From Segatella oris (lineage in GTDB: Bacteria > Bacteroidota > Bacteroidia > Bacteroidales > Bacteroidaceae), in contig NZ_LR134384.1 of the NCBI RefSeq assembly GCF_900637655.1, positions 248,001 to 312,000 on the forward strand: 64,000 bases of DNA. Direction: 5' to 3'. Numbering within the stretch: the stretch's first letter is position 1; each line of letters begins with the position of its first letter. Under the pieces are notes generated by a model that was not told where the DNA came from, ran no database searches, and saw only the letters and a program-made list of their open reading frames with translations. Positions 44,285-52,612 of this stretch are shown in pieces. The translations under genes were made by a program, and so were the position numbers.

Positions 44285-46306
44285 TTACTTCAAATCTGTA
44301 CTCTTTAACCATACGTCCATGCATCCCGTTCCGCGATGATTCCAAGCATAATAGGGGATAAGTGTGAGGTTGAAGTTCTTCAATGTCAGGTTTCCCTCAT
44401 TGTTTTTCGACAATTCCTGTGCTGCTGTTTGTAAGGCATCAACGCTGAAAAGCTTTCCATCTGCTTCGGTGTTCCTGATTTTATAATCCTTGATGAGATT
44501 GAAGACGGCATTGTTCTTGATGTAAATCTGATTGGTTTTCATGCCGTTATTATCAGCGCTTTCAGCGCAATAAACCAGTGGTCCACGCTCAACGGCCACG
44601 CAACCGCGGTCGTCTGTGATGCGTTTATCGGCCAAAATTGTGCGTGGTTGCATGTCAAGATTCAGCGTAATCACATCGCCCCTCTTCACTTTGTTGATGC
44701 GGATATAGCCCTTTTCTGCCTTTTCAACGTTGTAGTTTTTGCCGTTTACTGCAATATTCCAATCGTCTTTTTGCTTGTCGGTAAAACTGTAAAGACCGCC
44801 TGGAGTGACCTTACCGCGTGCCCAACCTGGTATGCGAACCAACAGAGATGCATTCTTATTGGTATTTCCTTTGACGCGAATCGCTACCTTTCCATCCCAA
44901 GGATAGTTGGTTTCTGTTTCCAGTTTCATCTCCTTTCCGCCTACTTTCACGTTGGTTTTGCTCGCCATGAAGAGGTTCACATAAACGTCGTTGCCTCGTA
45001 CTGCATAGACATATCCGGGGATAGAAGGTATGAAACGGCTGAGGTTACTGGGACAACAGGCACAGCCAAACCAAGGTTGACGCGTTGTTGTTCCGTCGGC
45101 ATTGAACTTGTAAATGCCGTCAGCAGAAAGTGGATTAGGGTAGAAGAAGCGTCCGCCATCAATGCTCATACCGCTGATAACACCATTATATAATGTGCGT
45201 TCCAAGCAGTCTATGTATTTCGAATCACCGTGGAGCATGAACAATCTCATGTTAAGATAGCACTGTGCAATGGCGGCACAGGTTTCATTATAGGCCGTCA
45301 GGTTGGGCAGTTCGTAATCAGCGCCAAAGGCTTCGCCGTTATGTCGTGCGCCAACACCGCCTGTCAAGTAATACTTTTTGCTTACGATGTTGTCCCAAAT
45401 GCGGTCAATAGCTTTGATATAGGCACTGTCTCCAGTGAGTGCAGCGATATCCGCCATGCCGGCATACATGTAGCCTGCACGTACAGCATGACCCCAAGCT
45501 TCGCGTTGTTTGACAACAGGAATATCGCTTTGAGAATACTGATTGCGGATAGTTGTCTTGCCTCTGTAGTCTAAAAAGAACTTAGCTTCATCGAGATAAT
45601 GCCTGTCTCCCGTTGCAAGATAAAGCTTGGCAAGTCCCATTTCGGCTATTTGATGACCGGGAACAACGCAGGCTTGACCAGGATTTGGCCCCACTTCGCG
45701 AATCACGCAGTCGGCATATCGACGTGCAATATCAAGAAACTTCTTCGAGCCTGTGGCTTGATAATGGGCTACGGCAGCGTCAAGCATGTGGCCAAGATTA
45801 TAGAGTTCGTGACTCAAGTCTTCTACTTTTTCCCAGCGTTTTTTGCCCGACCAAGGGTGCGGACGCATAGGATTCATCGTTCGTGCCGTGTAGAGATAGC
45901 CATCGGTTTCCTGTGCTTTAGCCACAATGTTGAGTACACTGTCAATGTAGTTCACGAGTTTTTTGTCGGGAAAACTCTGTAACATGTAGCTTGCACCCTC
46001 AATGGTTTTGTAGACATCGGTATCGTCAAAAGGAAAGAGCATGAACTTCTCAACGCTGTATTTATCGCTGGGGTGGGCGGCTTTCTCAAAGTTTTCGTAG
46101 CGGTGTTCGCTTTTACATTTGCTGAAAGCCAATGGAATCGTCACTTCTTTTGCAGCTCTCACGCGGTCGCCAAAGAATGAACCTGGTGTGAGAGTAACGC
46201 TTGTGAAAGGCACTTGCTGATAGGGATAGCCACTTATGGAAGGTTGCCCCATGGCTCCACAAGTGGCTGCTGAAGCCATGATTGCGATGAGTAGTTTCTT
46301 TTTCAT
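44285..46306 (-). CDS. Glycoside hydrolase family 127 (beta-L-arabinofuranosidase-like), 673 aa
   Basis: A signal peptide with CGAMGQ suggests export; a lipobox reading (ATCGA) is weak. The (alpha/alpha)6 barrel carries GGVGARHNGEAFGADYELPN, YNETCAAIAQ and FGCACCPSN, which provide the Glu/Cys residues known in family 127 to bind zinc and act as nucleophile (E and C of NETC, the CC pair). A beta-sandwich follows. GH127 enzymes release beta-L-arabinofuranose from plant glycoproteins and pectin; many DUF1680 members have untested specificity. No SusC/SusD pair or other GH gene is adjacent, so it is an orphan enzyme. A minus -7 box TAAATTTG lies at 46352-46345. Confidence 0.92.
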   Translation of the reverse strand: MKKKLLIAIMASAATCGAMGQPSISGYPYQQVPFTSVTLTPGSFFGDRVRAAKEVTIPLAFSKCKSEHRYENFEKAAHPSDKYSVEKFMLFPFDDTDVYKTIEGASYMLQSFPDKKLVNYIDSVLNIVAKAQETDGYLYTARTMNPMRPHPWSGKKRWEKVEDLSHELYNLGHMLDAAVAHYQATGSKKFLDIARRYADCVIREVGPNPGQACVVPGHQIAEMGLAKLYLATGDRHYLDEAKFFLDYRGKTTIRNQYSQSDIPVVKQREAWGHAVRAGYMYAGMADIAALTGDSAYIKAIDRIWDNIVSKKYYLTGGVGARHNGEAFGADYELPNLTAYNETCAAIAQCYLNMRLFMLHGDSKYIDCLERTLYNGVISGMSIDGGRFFYPNPLSADGIYKFNADGTTTRQPWFGCACCPSNLSRFIPSIPGYVYAVRGNDVYVNLFMASKTNVKVGGKEMKLETETNYPWDGKVAIRVKGNTNKNASLLVRIPGWARGKVTPGGLYSFTDKQKDDWNIAVNGKNYNVEKAEKGYIRINKVKRGDVITLNLDMQPRTILADKRITDDRGCVAVERGPLVYCAESADNNGMKTNQIYIKNNAVFNLIKDYKIRNTEADGKLFSVDALQTAAQELSKNNEGNLTLKNFNLTLIPYYAWNHRGTGCMDVWLKSTDLK

Positions 46307-46502
46307 GATGCGTTTTAGGGTTTAAGATGATTGTTTTAATGTGGCAAATTTATGATTTTCTTTTCTTGAAAACGATTAAGTGTATATTGAATAATCATTA
46401 TTTTAAATAATTTAATATCTTGGGCTGTTGTTTAAGTTGAAATCTCTTATGGTTTTATCGTTATTGAATTATTATGTAGGTAGGATAATTTTTTATTATA
46501 AT

Positions 46503-46755
46503 CAACAGGGTGCTGTGGCTTGGAAAGCCACAGGACAGGAGTAATGTGAGATTGTTTTAATTCATAATGCACAATGCATAATGTATAATTTTTAATGTGG
46601 AATGAGGAATGTTGAATTGAATTTAATTCATAATTCACAATGCATGATGCATAATTTTTAATGTGGAATGTGGAGTGTTGAATTGTAATTAATTCATAAT
46701 GCACAATGCATGATGTATAATTACGAAGTGAGTTAAAACTAATTTCCTTGCAAAT
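46503..46755 (+). repeat. Composite repeat island part 1: hairpin and 66-base AT-rich units
   Basis: CTGTGGCTT/AAGCCACAG (about 46513-46533) forms a 9-bp hairpin with loop GGA. AT-rich units beginning TAATTCATAAT start at 46558, 46624 and 46690, a 66-base period, each with runs such as TTTTTAATGTGGAATG. The last passes into ATTACGAAGTGAGTTAAAAC. The gene-free span 46353-47671 is made almost wholly of repeats. Confidence 0.85.
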
Positions 46756-47147
46756 TAGCTCTCCCCTCCTTGGGAGGGGCTGGGGGAGGCTCTGCAAGTT
46801 AGCTCCCCCCTCCTTGGGAAGGGCAGGGGGAGGTTACGCAAGTTAGCTCTCCCCTCCTTGAGAGGGGCCAGGGGAGGTTCCGCAAGTTAGCGCTCCCCTC
46901 CTTGGGAGGGGCAGGGGGAGGTCCCGCAAGTTAGCGCTCCCCTCCTTGGGAGGGGCAGGGGGAGGTCCCGCAAGTTCGGTCTCCCCTCCTTGGGAGGGGT
47001 CGGGGGAGGCTTTGCAAGTTAGCGCTCCCCTCCTTGGGAAGGGCCGGGAGAAGTTCCGCAAGTTAGCTCTCCCCTCCTTGGGAGGGGCTGGGGGAGGCTC
47101 CGCAGGTTAGTTCTCCCCTCCCTTGGGGAGGGGCAGGGGGTGGGTTC
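46750..47147 (+). repeat. Nine tandem 44-base GC-rich palindromic units
   Basis: Units begin GCAAGTTAGC (with small changes) at 46750, 46794, 46838, 46882, 46926, 46970, 47014, 47058 and 47102; the last is 46 bases. Each contains CTCCCCTCCTTGGGAGGGG, a near-perfect hairpin, followed by (C/T)NGGGGGAGG, giving four G-runs able to form a quadruplex. Units 4 and 5 are identical, showing recent expansion. Open frames through it encode only the repeat and are not genes. Confidence 0.93.
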
Positions 47148-47149
47148 TT

Positions 47150-47455
47150 GTTATTTTCTTTTACAAATGCTTTCGCAGGAAGGGGCATGCTGAAAAATAA
47201 AAGCGTTACGGGCGGAAATACGCGAGTTTTGAATGAGTTTGTAAAGTATTGTCAATCAGTTGATTATAAAAAACAACAGGAGAAGCAGCATAACATGATG
47301 TTGATAAACAGTGTGATTTGCGTCACTTTGTCGTGCAATGTGATGCAAGTTGCGCGGTCACTTGATGCAGATAGTGGACTGATTTGATGCAGAATACATG
47401 ATGTTTTGACGCAGATTGGCATGTGAAATGCCGATTTTGAAGTTTTCATTCGCTT
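47150..47455 (-). repeat. Dispersed intergenic element with 22-base-period array, locus 6
   Basis: Units at 47319 (TGCGTCA), 47341 (TGATGCA), 47363 (TGATGCA), 47385 (TGATGCA), 47407 (TGACGCA) and 47429 (TGCCGAT) are exactly 22 bases apart, the longest array in the window. The left end TTTTACAAATGCTTTCGCAG is shared with 62284 onward. It directly follows the GC-rich tandem array. Confidence 0.88.
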
Positions 47456-47671
47456 TATTTTGTTATTGAAAGTCAATTTTCAGCGTTTATTTTCTCCAGA
47501 TGATGAAAATGAAACGACGTGTTTTTTAGCCAATAAACTTTACAAAATCGACTTTCAGGAACACTGGAAAAGTGTTGTCGGAAAAGGCAGGCTGTCACTT
47601 TTGAAAGCTGAAACGAGCCACTTGAATCTTTCTTTGAACTACACAGAAAAACCCATTTTGTGCATTTTTTT

Positions 47672-47702
47672 TTGGTATTCTTGCCCGAAAGACGTAACTT
47701 TG
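47672..47702 (+). promoter_or_regulatory. Promoter of fabI
   Basis: TTG (47672-47674) and TAACTTTG (47695-47702) are 20 bases apart; the start codon follows 24 bases later. Confidence 0.75.
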
Positions 47703-47726
47703 CAGCGGATTTAAAAATAGAAAATT

Positions 47727-48584
47727 ATGGCATACAACTTATTGAAAGGAAAGCGCGGTATTATTTTCGGTGCGCTGAACGACATGTCAATTGCATGGAA
47801 AGTGGCAGAACGTTGTGCTGAAGAAGGCGCATCTATTGTGCTGAGTAATACAGAAATGGCACTCCGTATGGGTACGCTTGACGAACTTTCCAAGAAGATT
47901 AATGCGCCAGTGATTGCGGCTGATGCCACCAATTACGATGACCTTGAGAATATTTTTGTAAAGGCTCAAGAGATGTTGGGCGGTAAAATAGACTTCGTAC
48001 TCCATTCCATTGGTATGAGTCCTAACGTGCGCAAGCACCGCACTTACGATGACCTCGATTATAATTGGTTGAACAAAACGCTTGATATTTCTGCGATTTC
48101 ATTCCATAAAATGCTTCAGGCAGCCAAGAAGGTAGATGCTATTGCTGATTATGGTTCAGTCGTTGCACTGACTTATGTGGCTTCACACCGCACGTTCTTC
48201 GGCTACAATGACATGGCTGATGCCAAGAGTTTGCTGGAGAGTATTGCACGTAGTTTCGGCTATATCTATGGTCGTGAGAAGAATGTTCGCATTAATACCA
48301 TATCGCAATCTCCTACGGAAACAACGGCTGGTAAGGGTATAAAAGACATTGATAACATGATGGATTTTGCCGATAAGATGTCGCCTCTTGGCAATGCTAC
48401 AGCCGCAGAATGTGCTGATTATTGCGTTACTTTGTTCAGCGATTTGACGCGCAAGGTGACTATGCAGACGCTGTTCCATGACGGAGGTTTCTCTAATATG
48501 GGTATGAGTTTGCGTGCAATGAACCAATATAGCAAGGCATTGGACGATTATAAAGACGAGAACGGAAACGTTATCTACGGATAA
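47727..48584 (+). CDS. fabI: Enoyl-[acyl-carrier-protein] reductase FabI, 285 aa
   Basis: The short-chain dehydrogenase variant expected of FabI is seen: GKRGIIFGALNDMSIAWKVA for NADH binding, FVLHSIGMSPNVRK, and VVALTYVASHRTFFGYNDMA with the downstream Lys in DAKSLLESIA (Tyr-X6-Lys-like spacing). ISQSPTETTAGKGIKD and TMQTLFHDGGFSNMGMS complete the fold. It catalyses the last reduction step of type II fatty-acid elongation and is the usual triclosan target. It is followed after 160 bases by the patatin gene, with a terminator-like hairpin between. Confidence 0.94.
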   Translation: MAYNLLKGKRGIIFGALNDMSIAWKVAERCAEEGASIVLSNTEMALRMGTLDELSKKINAPVIAADATNYDDLENIFVKAQEMLGGKIDFVLHSIGMSPNVRKHRTYDDLDYNWLNKTLDISAISFHKMLQAAKKVDAIADYGSVVALTYVASHRTFFGYNDMADAKSLLESIARSFGYIYGREKNVRINTISQSPTETTAGKGIKDIDNMMDFADKMSPLGNATAAECADYCVTLFSDLTRKVTMQTLFHDGGFSNMGMSLRAMNQYSKALDDYKDENGNVIYG

Positions 48585-48623
48585 ATTCAGTTCCAATAAG
48601 CCGTATATAATAAGGTGGAAAAT

Positions 48624-48668
48624 CAGAAGCCGCAGCTCTTTCCTTAAAGGATTGAACTGTGGCTTCTG
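48624..48668 (+). terminator. Terminator-like hairpin after fabI
   Basis: CAGAAGCCGCAG (48624-48635) pairs with CTGTGGCTTCTG (48657-48668), including a G-U pair; no long U-run follows. Confidence 0.55.
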
Positions 48669-48747
48669 TTGCGTTTTCTCACACTGATGCTTTCGAAGGA
48701 AGTATGGGTGTAGGGTTTTGATAGGGCATTGAATAAAAATTATCGCC

Positions 48748-49662
48748 ATGAAAAAGAAGATTGCATTGGTATTGTCAGGTGGTGGAGCGCGTGGATTTGC
48801 GCATATCGGAGCCATTGAGGAACTGGAAAGCAACGGATATGAAATCACTTCGATTGCCGGTTGCTCAATGGGAGCACTCATAGGGGGTATGTATGCTGCT
48901 GGAAAACTGCCCGAAGTGAAAGAGTGGGTGTTGGCACTTGACCGCAGAAAAGTGCTTTCTTTGGTTGACTTCTCATTGAGTTTGACTCATTTGGTCAAGG
49001 GCGATAGGGTGATGGATGCCTTGAAAGAGATTGTGCCCGACGTCAATATTGAAGACCTTCCCATTCCTTATACGGCTGTTGCGACCGATTGGAACAGCGG
49101 AAAGGAAGTTGTTTTCGATCATGGAAGCCTTTATGATGCCATTCGTGCCAGCATTTCAATCCCGCTGTTTCTCAATCCTGTTAGGCGTAAAGATATGTTG
49201 CTTGTGGATGGCGGATTGGTCAATTCATTGCCTTTGAATAGGGTCGTGAGGCAGCCAGGTGACTTGCTCTTTGGCATCAATGTGAGCACTCATGATTATC
49301 AAGGCGAGCTTCTTATGCAGCAGTTTATGGAGAAAAAATTGCTCAGTAAGTCAATGCCAGCGGTTATTATGAACCGCATTATCAAGCATTTTGATGGTGT
49401 CAATGTCAATTATGTCACGTTGTTGATGCGCACTATCGCAATTATGCTCGAACAAAATACACGTCAACAGATCTTAATCTCACGTCCCGACCTTGTTGTC
49501 CAGGTGCCGATGAAACGCTATGGTGTCTTTGATTTTGACAAGGCTGCAGCGATTTTACAGATAGGAAAGCATAAAACTTCTCGTGCATTGAGGCGATTTG
49601 AACACATGAAACAACCGTTGTGGCGACGTTTGTTACAGCAATATTGGAAGATAAAAGAATGA
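48748..49662 (+). CDS. Patatin-like phospholipase (RssA type), 304 aa
   Basis: LVLSGGGARGFAHIGAIEEL supplies the oxyanion motif, IAGCSMGALIGGMYAAG the nucleophile Ser in GxSxG, and LLVDGGLVNSLPL the catalytic Asp. There is no signal peptide or barrel domain, so it is a cytoplasmic or membrane-peripheral acyl hydrolase similar in size to RssA. About 100 C-terminal residues are helical. The lipid substrate is not known. Confidence 0.92.
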   Translation: MKKKIALVLSGGGARGFAHIGAIEELESNGYEITSIAGCSMGALIGGMYAAGKLPEVKEWVLALDRRKVLSLVDFSLSLTHLVKGDRVMDALKEIVPDVNIEDLPIPYTAVATDWNSGKEVVFDHGSLYDAIRASISIPLFLNPVRRKDMLLVDGGLVNSLPLNRVVRQPGDLLFGINVSTHDYQGELLMQQFMEKKLLSKSMPAVIMNRIIKHFDGVNVNYVTLLMRTIAIMLEQNTRQQILISRPDLVVQVPMKRYGVFDFDKAAAILQIGKHKTSRALRRFEHMKQPLWRRLLQQYWKIKE

Positions 49663-49675
49663 AATCGGCTGATGA

Positions 49676-50245
49676 TTAAATCTTATCGATGCCGCGTCGG
49701 GTATTTATTTTGAGGGCTTTGAATTGTGTAGGTGTCATGCCTGTGACACTTTTGAATTGACTGCTTAAATGAGAAACGCTTGAGTAGTTCATTTGAAAGG
49801 CAATCTGAGTGAGGCTCATTTGGTCATAACGTATCAGCTCCTTGACACGCTCAATGCGCTGTTCGATGAAATAACGCTCAATAGTCTGCCCCGTAACTTC
49901 ACTGAAAAGTTTGCTCAATGCGCTGTAGTCGGCGTGGAGTTCTGATGCGAGATAATCACTTAGGTTGAAGTTTGTAGAGCTCTCACGATAGTGTACAAGC
50001 TGGATTATAGCAGTCTTGATTTGCGCTATAGTCTGGTGTTTGCGGTCGTCAAGAAGTTCAAAGCCCAGAGCTTCAAGGTCGCCTTTGAGTTGCTTGTACT
50101 GTGTTTCATTGGGCTTTTTCTCAATATGTACTTCGCCAAGTTCTACGGAAAGCGGTTGCATGTTGTTATCGCGCAGCACCTTTTCTACGGCCATCTTGCA
50201 ACGATCGCACACCATATTCTTAATATACAAGACTGAATTCATCAT
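49676..50245 (-). CDS. AraC-type regulator with N-terminal HMA-like domain, 189 aa
   Basis: Residues about 1-70 look like a heavy-metal-associated fold with the CxxC pair in IKNMVCDRCKMAVEKVL. Residues about 85-189 hold the two AraC helix-turn-helix units (LASELHADYSALSKLFSEVT and LTQIAFQMNYSSVSHLSSQF, KSVTGMTPTQFKAL). The fusion suggests direct metal sensing, but whether the CxxC binds metal is inference. A minus -7 box TAACTTTG (50257-50250) lies only about five bases upstream of the start, so the mRNA may be leaderless; ATG at 50242 is an alternative start. Confidence 0.85.
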   Translation of the reverse strand: MMNSVLYIKNMVCDRCKMAVEKVLRDNNMQPLSVELGEVHIEKKPNETQYKQLKGDLEALGFELLDDRKHQTIAQIKTAIIQLVHYRESSTNFNLSDYLASELHADYSALSKLFSEVTGQTIERYFIEQRIERVKELIRYDQMSLTQIAFQMNYSSVSHLSSQFKSVTGMTPTQFKALKINTRRGIDKI

Positions 50246-50291
50246 TTCACAAAGTTACAAAAAGAATGCGAAATGATGCATTTCAAAGTAT

Positions 50292-50322
50292 AAAAAAAGA
50301 GACTTAGCATTGCTAAATCCCT
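50292..50322 (-). terminator. Terminator of the tRNA operon
   Basis: On the minus strand GGATTTAGC and GCTAAGTC pair around a short loop and run into seven T, directly downstream of tRNA-Tyr. Confidence 0.8.
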
Positions 50323-50332
50323 TTCATTGAAG

Positions 50333-50414
50333 TGGGTGGTGATGGATTCGAACCACCGAAGGCATAGCCAGCAGATTTACAGTCTGCCCCATTTGGCCAC
50401 TCTGGTAACCACCC
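50333..50414 (-). tRNA. tRNA-Tyr (GTA)
   Basis: Acceptor stem GGGTGGT (from 50414) pairs with ACCACCC (to 50334), discriminator A at 50333, no encoded CCA. The anticodon loop CTGTAAA gives GTA. The 82-base length and long variable arm are as expected for tyrosine tRNA; T arm GGTTCGAATCC is intact. Confidence 0.96.
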
Positions 50415-50424
50415 GTTACATCGG

Positions 50425-50499
50425 TGGGCGTTGACGGATTCGAACCGCCGACCCTCTGCTTGTAAGGCAGATGCTCTAAACCAGCTGAGCTAAACGCCC
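50425..50499 (-). tRNA. tRNA-Val (TAC)
   Basis: Acceptor GGGCGTT (from 50499) pairs with AACGCCC (to 50426); D arm GCTCAGCTGG, anticodon loop CTTACAA giving TAC, T arm GGTTCGAATCC. It lies 10 bases upstream of tRNA-Tyr on the same transcript. Confidence 0.96.
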
Positions 50500-50518
50500 T
50501 TAACTTGTAAGGCGGGTG

Positions 50519-50549
50519 CAAAAGTAGACAATTTATTTTAACGCTGCAA
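50519..50549 (-). promoter_or_regulatory. Promoter of the tRNA-Val/Tyr operon
   Basis: On the minus strand TTG (50549-50547) and TACTTTTG (50526-50519) are 20 bases apart, about 20 bases before tRNA-Val. Confidence 0.75.
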
Positions 50550-50646
50550 GTTTTGCAGTTCTTATTTTACAAAATTTAAGAATAAAGCAAGTGATTAGAC
50601 AACTTGCTTCTTGTTTATCGGCATGGTGTGGCATCATAACACCGCG

Positions 50647-52449
50647 TTAGGCTTGTTCGCGCCTGACAGCTTGTGTTTCATTGCGCAGCCATTCACGTTC
50701 CTCGGCATTCAAAAGCGGTGAGAGAGCAGTGTAAACATATTCATGGTAGGTATTGAGCCAAGCAATCTCTTCATCGGTCATCATAGGGATGAGAATTGGA
50801 GTTGTGTCAATTGGGCAAAGCGTTAGGGGTTCCATGCGAAGGAATTTGCCGAATTCTGTCTCCTCATCTGCCGTTATGAGTAAGGTGTTTTCAATACGAA
50901 CGCCGAAACGATTTGACAGATATAGCCCTGGTTCATCGGTCACCGTCATGCCTGCATGCAGTGGAGCGGGCTTGTATTCCATGCGTATTTGATGAGGCCC
51001 TTCATGCACATTGAGATATGAACCAACGCCATGTCCAGTGCCATGGAGGAAGTTATAGCCTTCACGCCATAGGGGTTCACGGGCTAAAGCATCGAGTTGT
51101 GTGCCACTGACTCCATCGGGAAAACGAGCTAATTCAAGTTGGATATGCCCCTTTAATACTATGGTGTAGACGCGTTTCTGCTCTTCTGTGAGAGGGCCAA
51201 GTGCAATGGTTCGCGTGATATCCGTTGTGCCGTCTTGATATTGGGCGCCACTGTCGATGAGCACAAATCCATGGGGTTCGATAGCAATGTCTGTCTCGGG
51301 AGTGGCTTCGTAATGTACAATTGCACCATGATGTTCGTATCCAACGATGGTATCGAAAGAACTATCACGGAACAATGACTGTTGACTACGCAGGTATATC
51401 AGTTTCTTATCCAATGAAATTTCAGTTTCATGACCAGCCTTTACAGCGGGTATGAGCCATTTGAGAAACTTCACCATGGCTACACCGTCACGTTTCATTG
51501 CATTGTGAAAACCTTGGATTTCTGTCTCATTTTTCACTGCTTTCATCTCTGGTATGGGCGATGTTGTCAGCACAACTGCTGCTCTTCCTTCTTTCGCACA
51601 GGCCACTAAATAGCTGTTGGTCTCGTTAGGATCAAGCAGAATGTTATAGGCAAAGTAGTCCCGTTTAAGATATTTTCCCACCTCATTATAAGGGAGAACC
51701 TTAATGGAAAGCATGGCAAGATAGGCTGAAACTTCAGATGTCAGCTTGTCGTTATCAACAAAAAGTGTTGTCTTTTCATGCTCAATGACAAGATAACTCA
51801 CGAAAACCGGGTTACAATGCACGTCGGTTCCACGCATGTTCAGTGTCCAGGCAATATCATCCAAGGCCGACATCAGCATGCCGTCACAATGTTGTCGGCG
51901 CAGGGCTTGACGTATTCTGTCGAGTTTCGAGGTTGTAGTTTCACCGGCAAACTCAAGAGGTTGCAATTCAATTTTATGCTGGGGAATGGCCGGCCGGTCG
52001 TTCCAAATGCGAGCCAGTGGGTCGAGATTGAGCCGCAAAGTCATGCCTCCCTGGTGGCGGAGTTCGGCTTTCAAGGCTTCTGTCTCAGCATAACAGCTCA
52101 CTGTTCCGTCAATACCCACCTCGCTTCCTGAATCGCATTGCTGTCCAATCCATTCTGCAATGGTAGGCGTTCCGTCTACTTTGAGCCTCATAAGTTGGTA
52201 TTCTGATCCTGCAAGTTGTTGCTCGGCAGCCAGAAAATAGCGCGAATCCGTCCACAAGGCAGCACTTTTCAGTGTGACAACGGCCGTTCCTGCAGAGCCG
52301 TTGAAGCCTGATATCCATTCGCGTCCTTTCCAATGTGGGGCCACATATTCACTGTTATGAGCATCTGTGCTTGGGAAGATGAAAGCTGCGATATGCTCTT
52401 GTTGCATCACTTCGCGCAATGCTTCCAATCGTTGGTTAATTGTTTCCAT
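50647..52449 (-). CDS. Aminopeptidase P family (Xaa-Pro aminopeptidase), 600 aa
   Basis: The ATG at 52449 (METINQRLEALR) is chosen because a promoter lies just upstream and the longer frame adds nothing conserved. Two creatinase-type N-terminal domains are followed by the M24 pita-bread domain with the metal ligands in VLIDSGAQYQDGTTDITRT, FLHGTGHGVGSYLNVHEGP, TDEPGLYL and RIENTLLI, and then the short C-terminal APP domain (PIDTTPILIPMMTDEEIAWL). The three-domain layout matches cytosolic aminopeptidase P of about 600 residues. It removes N-terminal residues preceding proline and complements the PepD dipeptidase in peptide use. Confidence 0.94.
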   Translation of the reverse strand: METINQRLEALREVMQQEHIAAFIFPSTDAHNSEYVAPHWKGREWISGFNGSAGTAVVTLKSAALWTDSRYFLAAEQQLAGSEYQLMRLKVDGTPTIAEWIGQQCDSGSEVGIDGTVSCYAETEALKAELRHQGGMTLRLNLDPLARIWNDRPAIPQHKIELQPLEFAGETTTSKLDRIRQALRRQHCDGMLMSALDDIAWTLNMRGTDVHCNPVFVSYLVIEHEKTTLFVDNDKLTSEVSAYLAMLSIKVLPYNEVGKYLKRDYFAYNILLDPNETNSYLVACAKEGRAAVVLTTSPIPEMKAVKNETEIQGFHNAMKRDGVAMVKFLKWLIPAVKAGHETEISLDKKLIYLRSQQSLFRDSSFDTIVGYEHHGAIVHYEATPETDIAIEPHGFVLIDSGAQYQDGTTDITRTIALGPLTEEQKRVYTIVLKGHIQLELARFPDGVSGTQLDALAREPLWREGYNFLHGTGHGVGSYLNVHEGPHQIRMEYKPAPLHAGMTVTDEPGLYLSNRFGVRIENTLLITADEETEFGKFLRMEPLTLCPIDTTPILIPMMTDEEIAWLNTYHEYVYTALSPLLNAEEREWLRNETQAVRREQA

Positions 52450-52476
52450 GTGCTTTGTTTTGCTAAATCGACATGA

Positions 52477-52507
52477 CAAAGATAAAGTTTTTAAGAATTA
52501 ACAACAA
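52477..52507 (-). promoter_or_regulatory. Promoter of the aminopeptidase P gene
   Basis: On the minus strand TTG (52507-52505) and TATCTTTG (52484-52477) are 20 bases apart. Confidence 0.7.
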
Positions 52508-52548
52508 ATAATCTCTTGGATAAATACATTGAATCATGGATTTTTTAC

Positions 52549-52556
52549 TAACTTTG
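52549..52556 (+). promoter_or_regulatory. -7 box of the malate dehydrogenase gene
   Basis: TAACTTTG lies 57 bases before the mdh start; this places the transcript start inside the longer open frame that begins at 52529. A TTG (52529-52531) lies 17 bases upstream, slightly short. Confidence 0.6.
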
Positions 52557-52612
52557 CGGTTGGACAAACCATAGAAATCAGATTTCAAAACAAAACAATA
52601 TTAATTACAATT

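Noticed and set aside
44285..46306. Polysaccharide utilisation locus around GH127
   Set aside because: No SusC/SusD pair, regulator or second glycoside hydrolase is adjacent.
46843..47061. Minus-strand open frame with Pro/Arg-rich repeats in the GC-rich array
   Set aside because: It is a translation of the tandem repeat; it has no start context and mirrors the 44-base unit.
46750..47147. CRISPR array
   Set aside because: Units are 44 bases with no unique spacers, the repeat is a GC-rich palindrome, and no cas genes are present. The 22-base arrays were also considered and rejected: the conserved part is only 7-10 bases.
47460..47714. 84-codon frame before fabI
   Set aside because: It runs through the fabI promoter and has no recognisable features.
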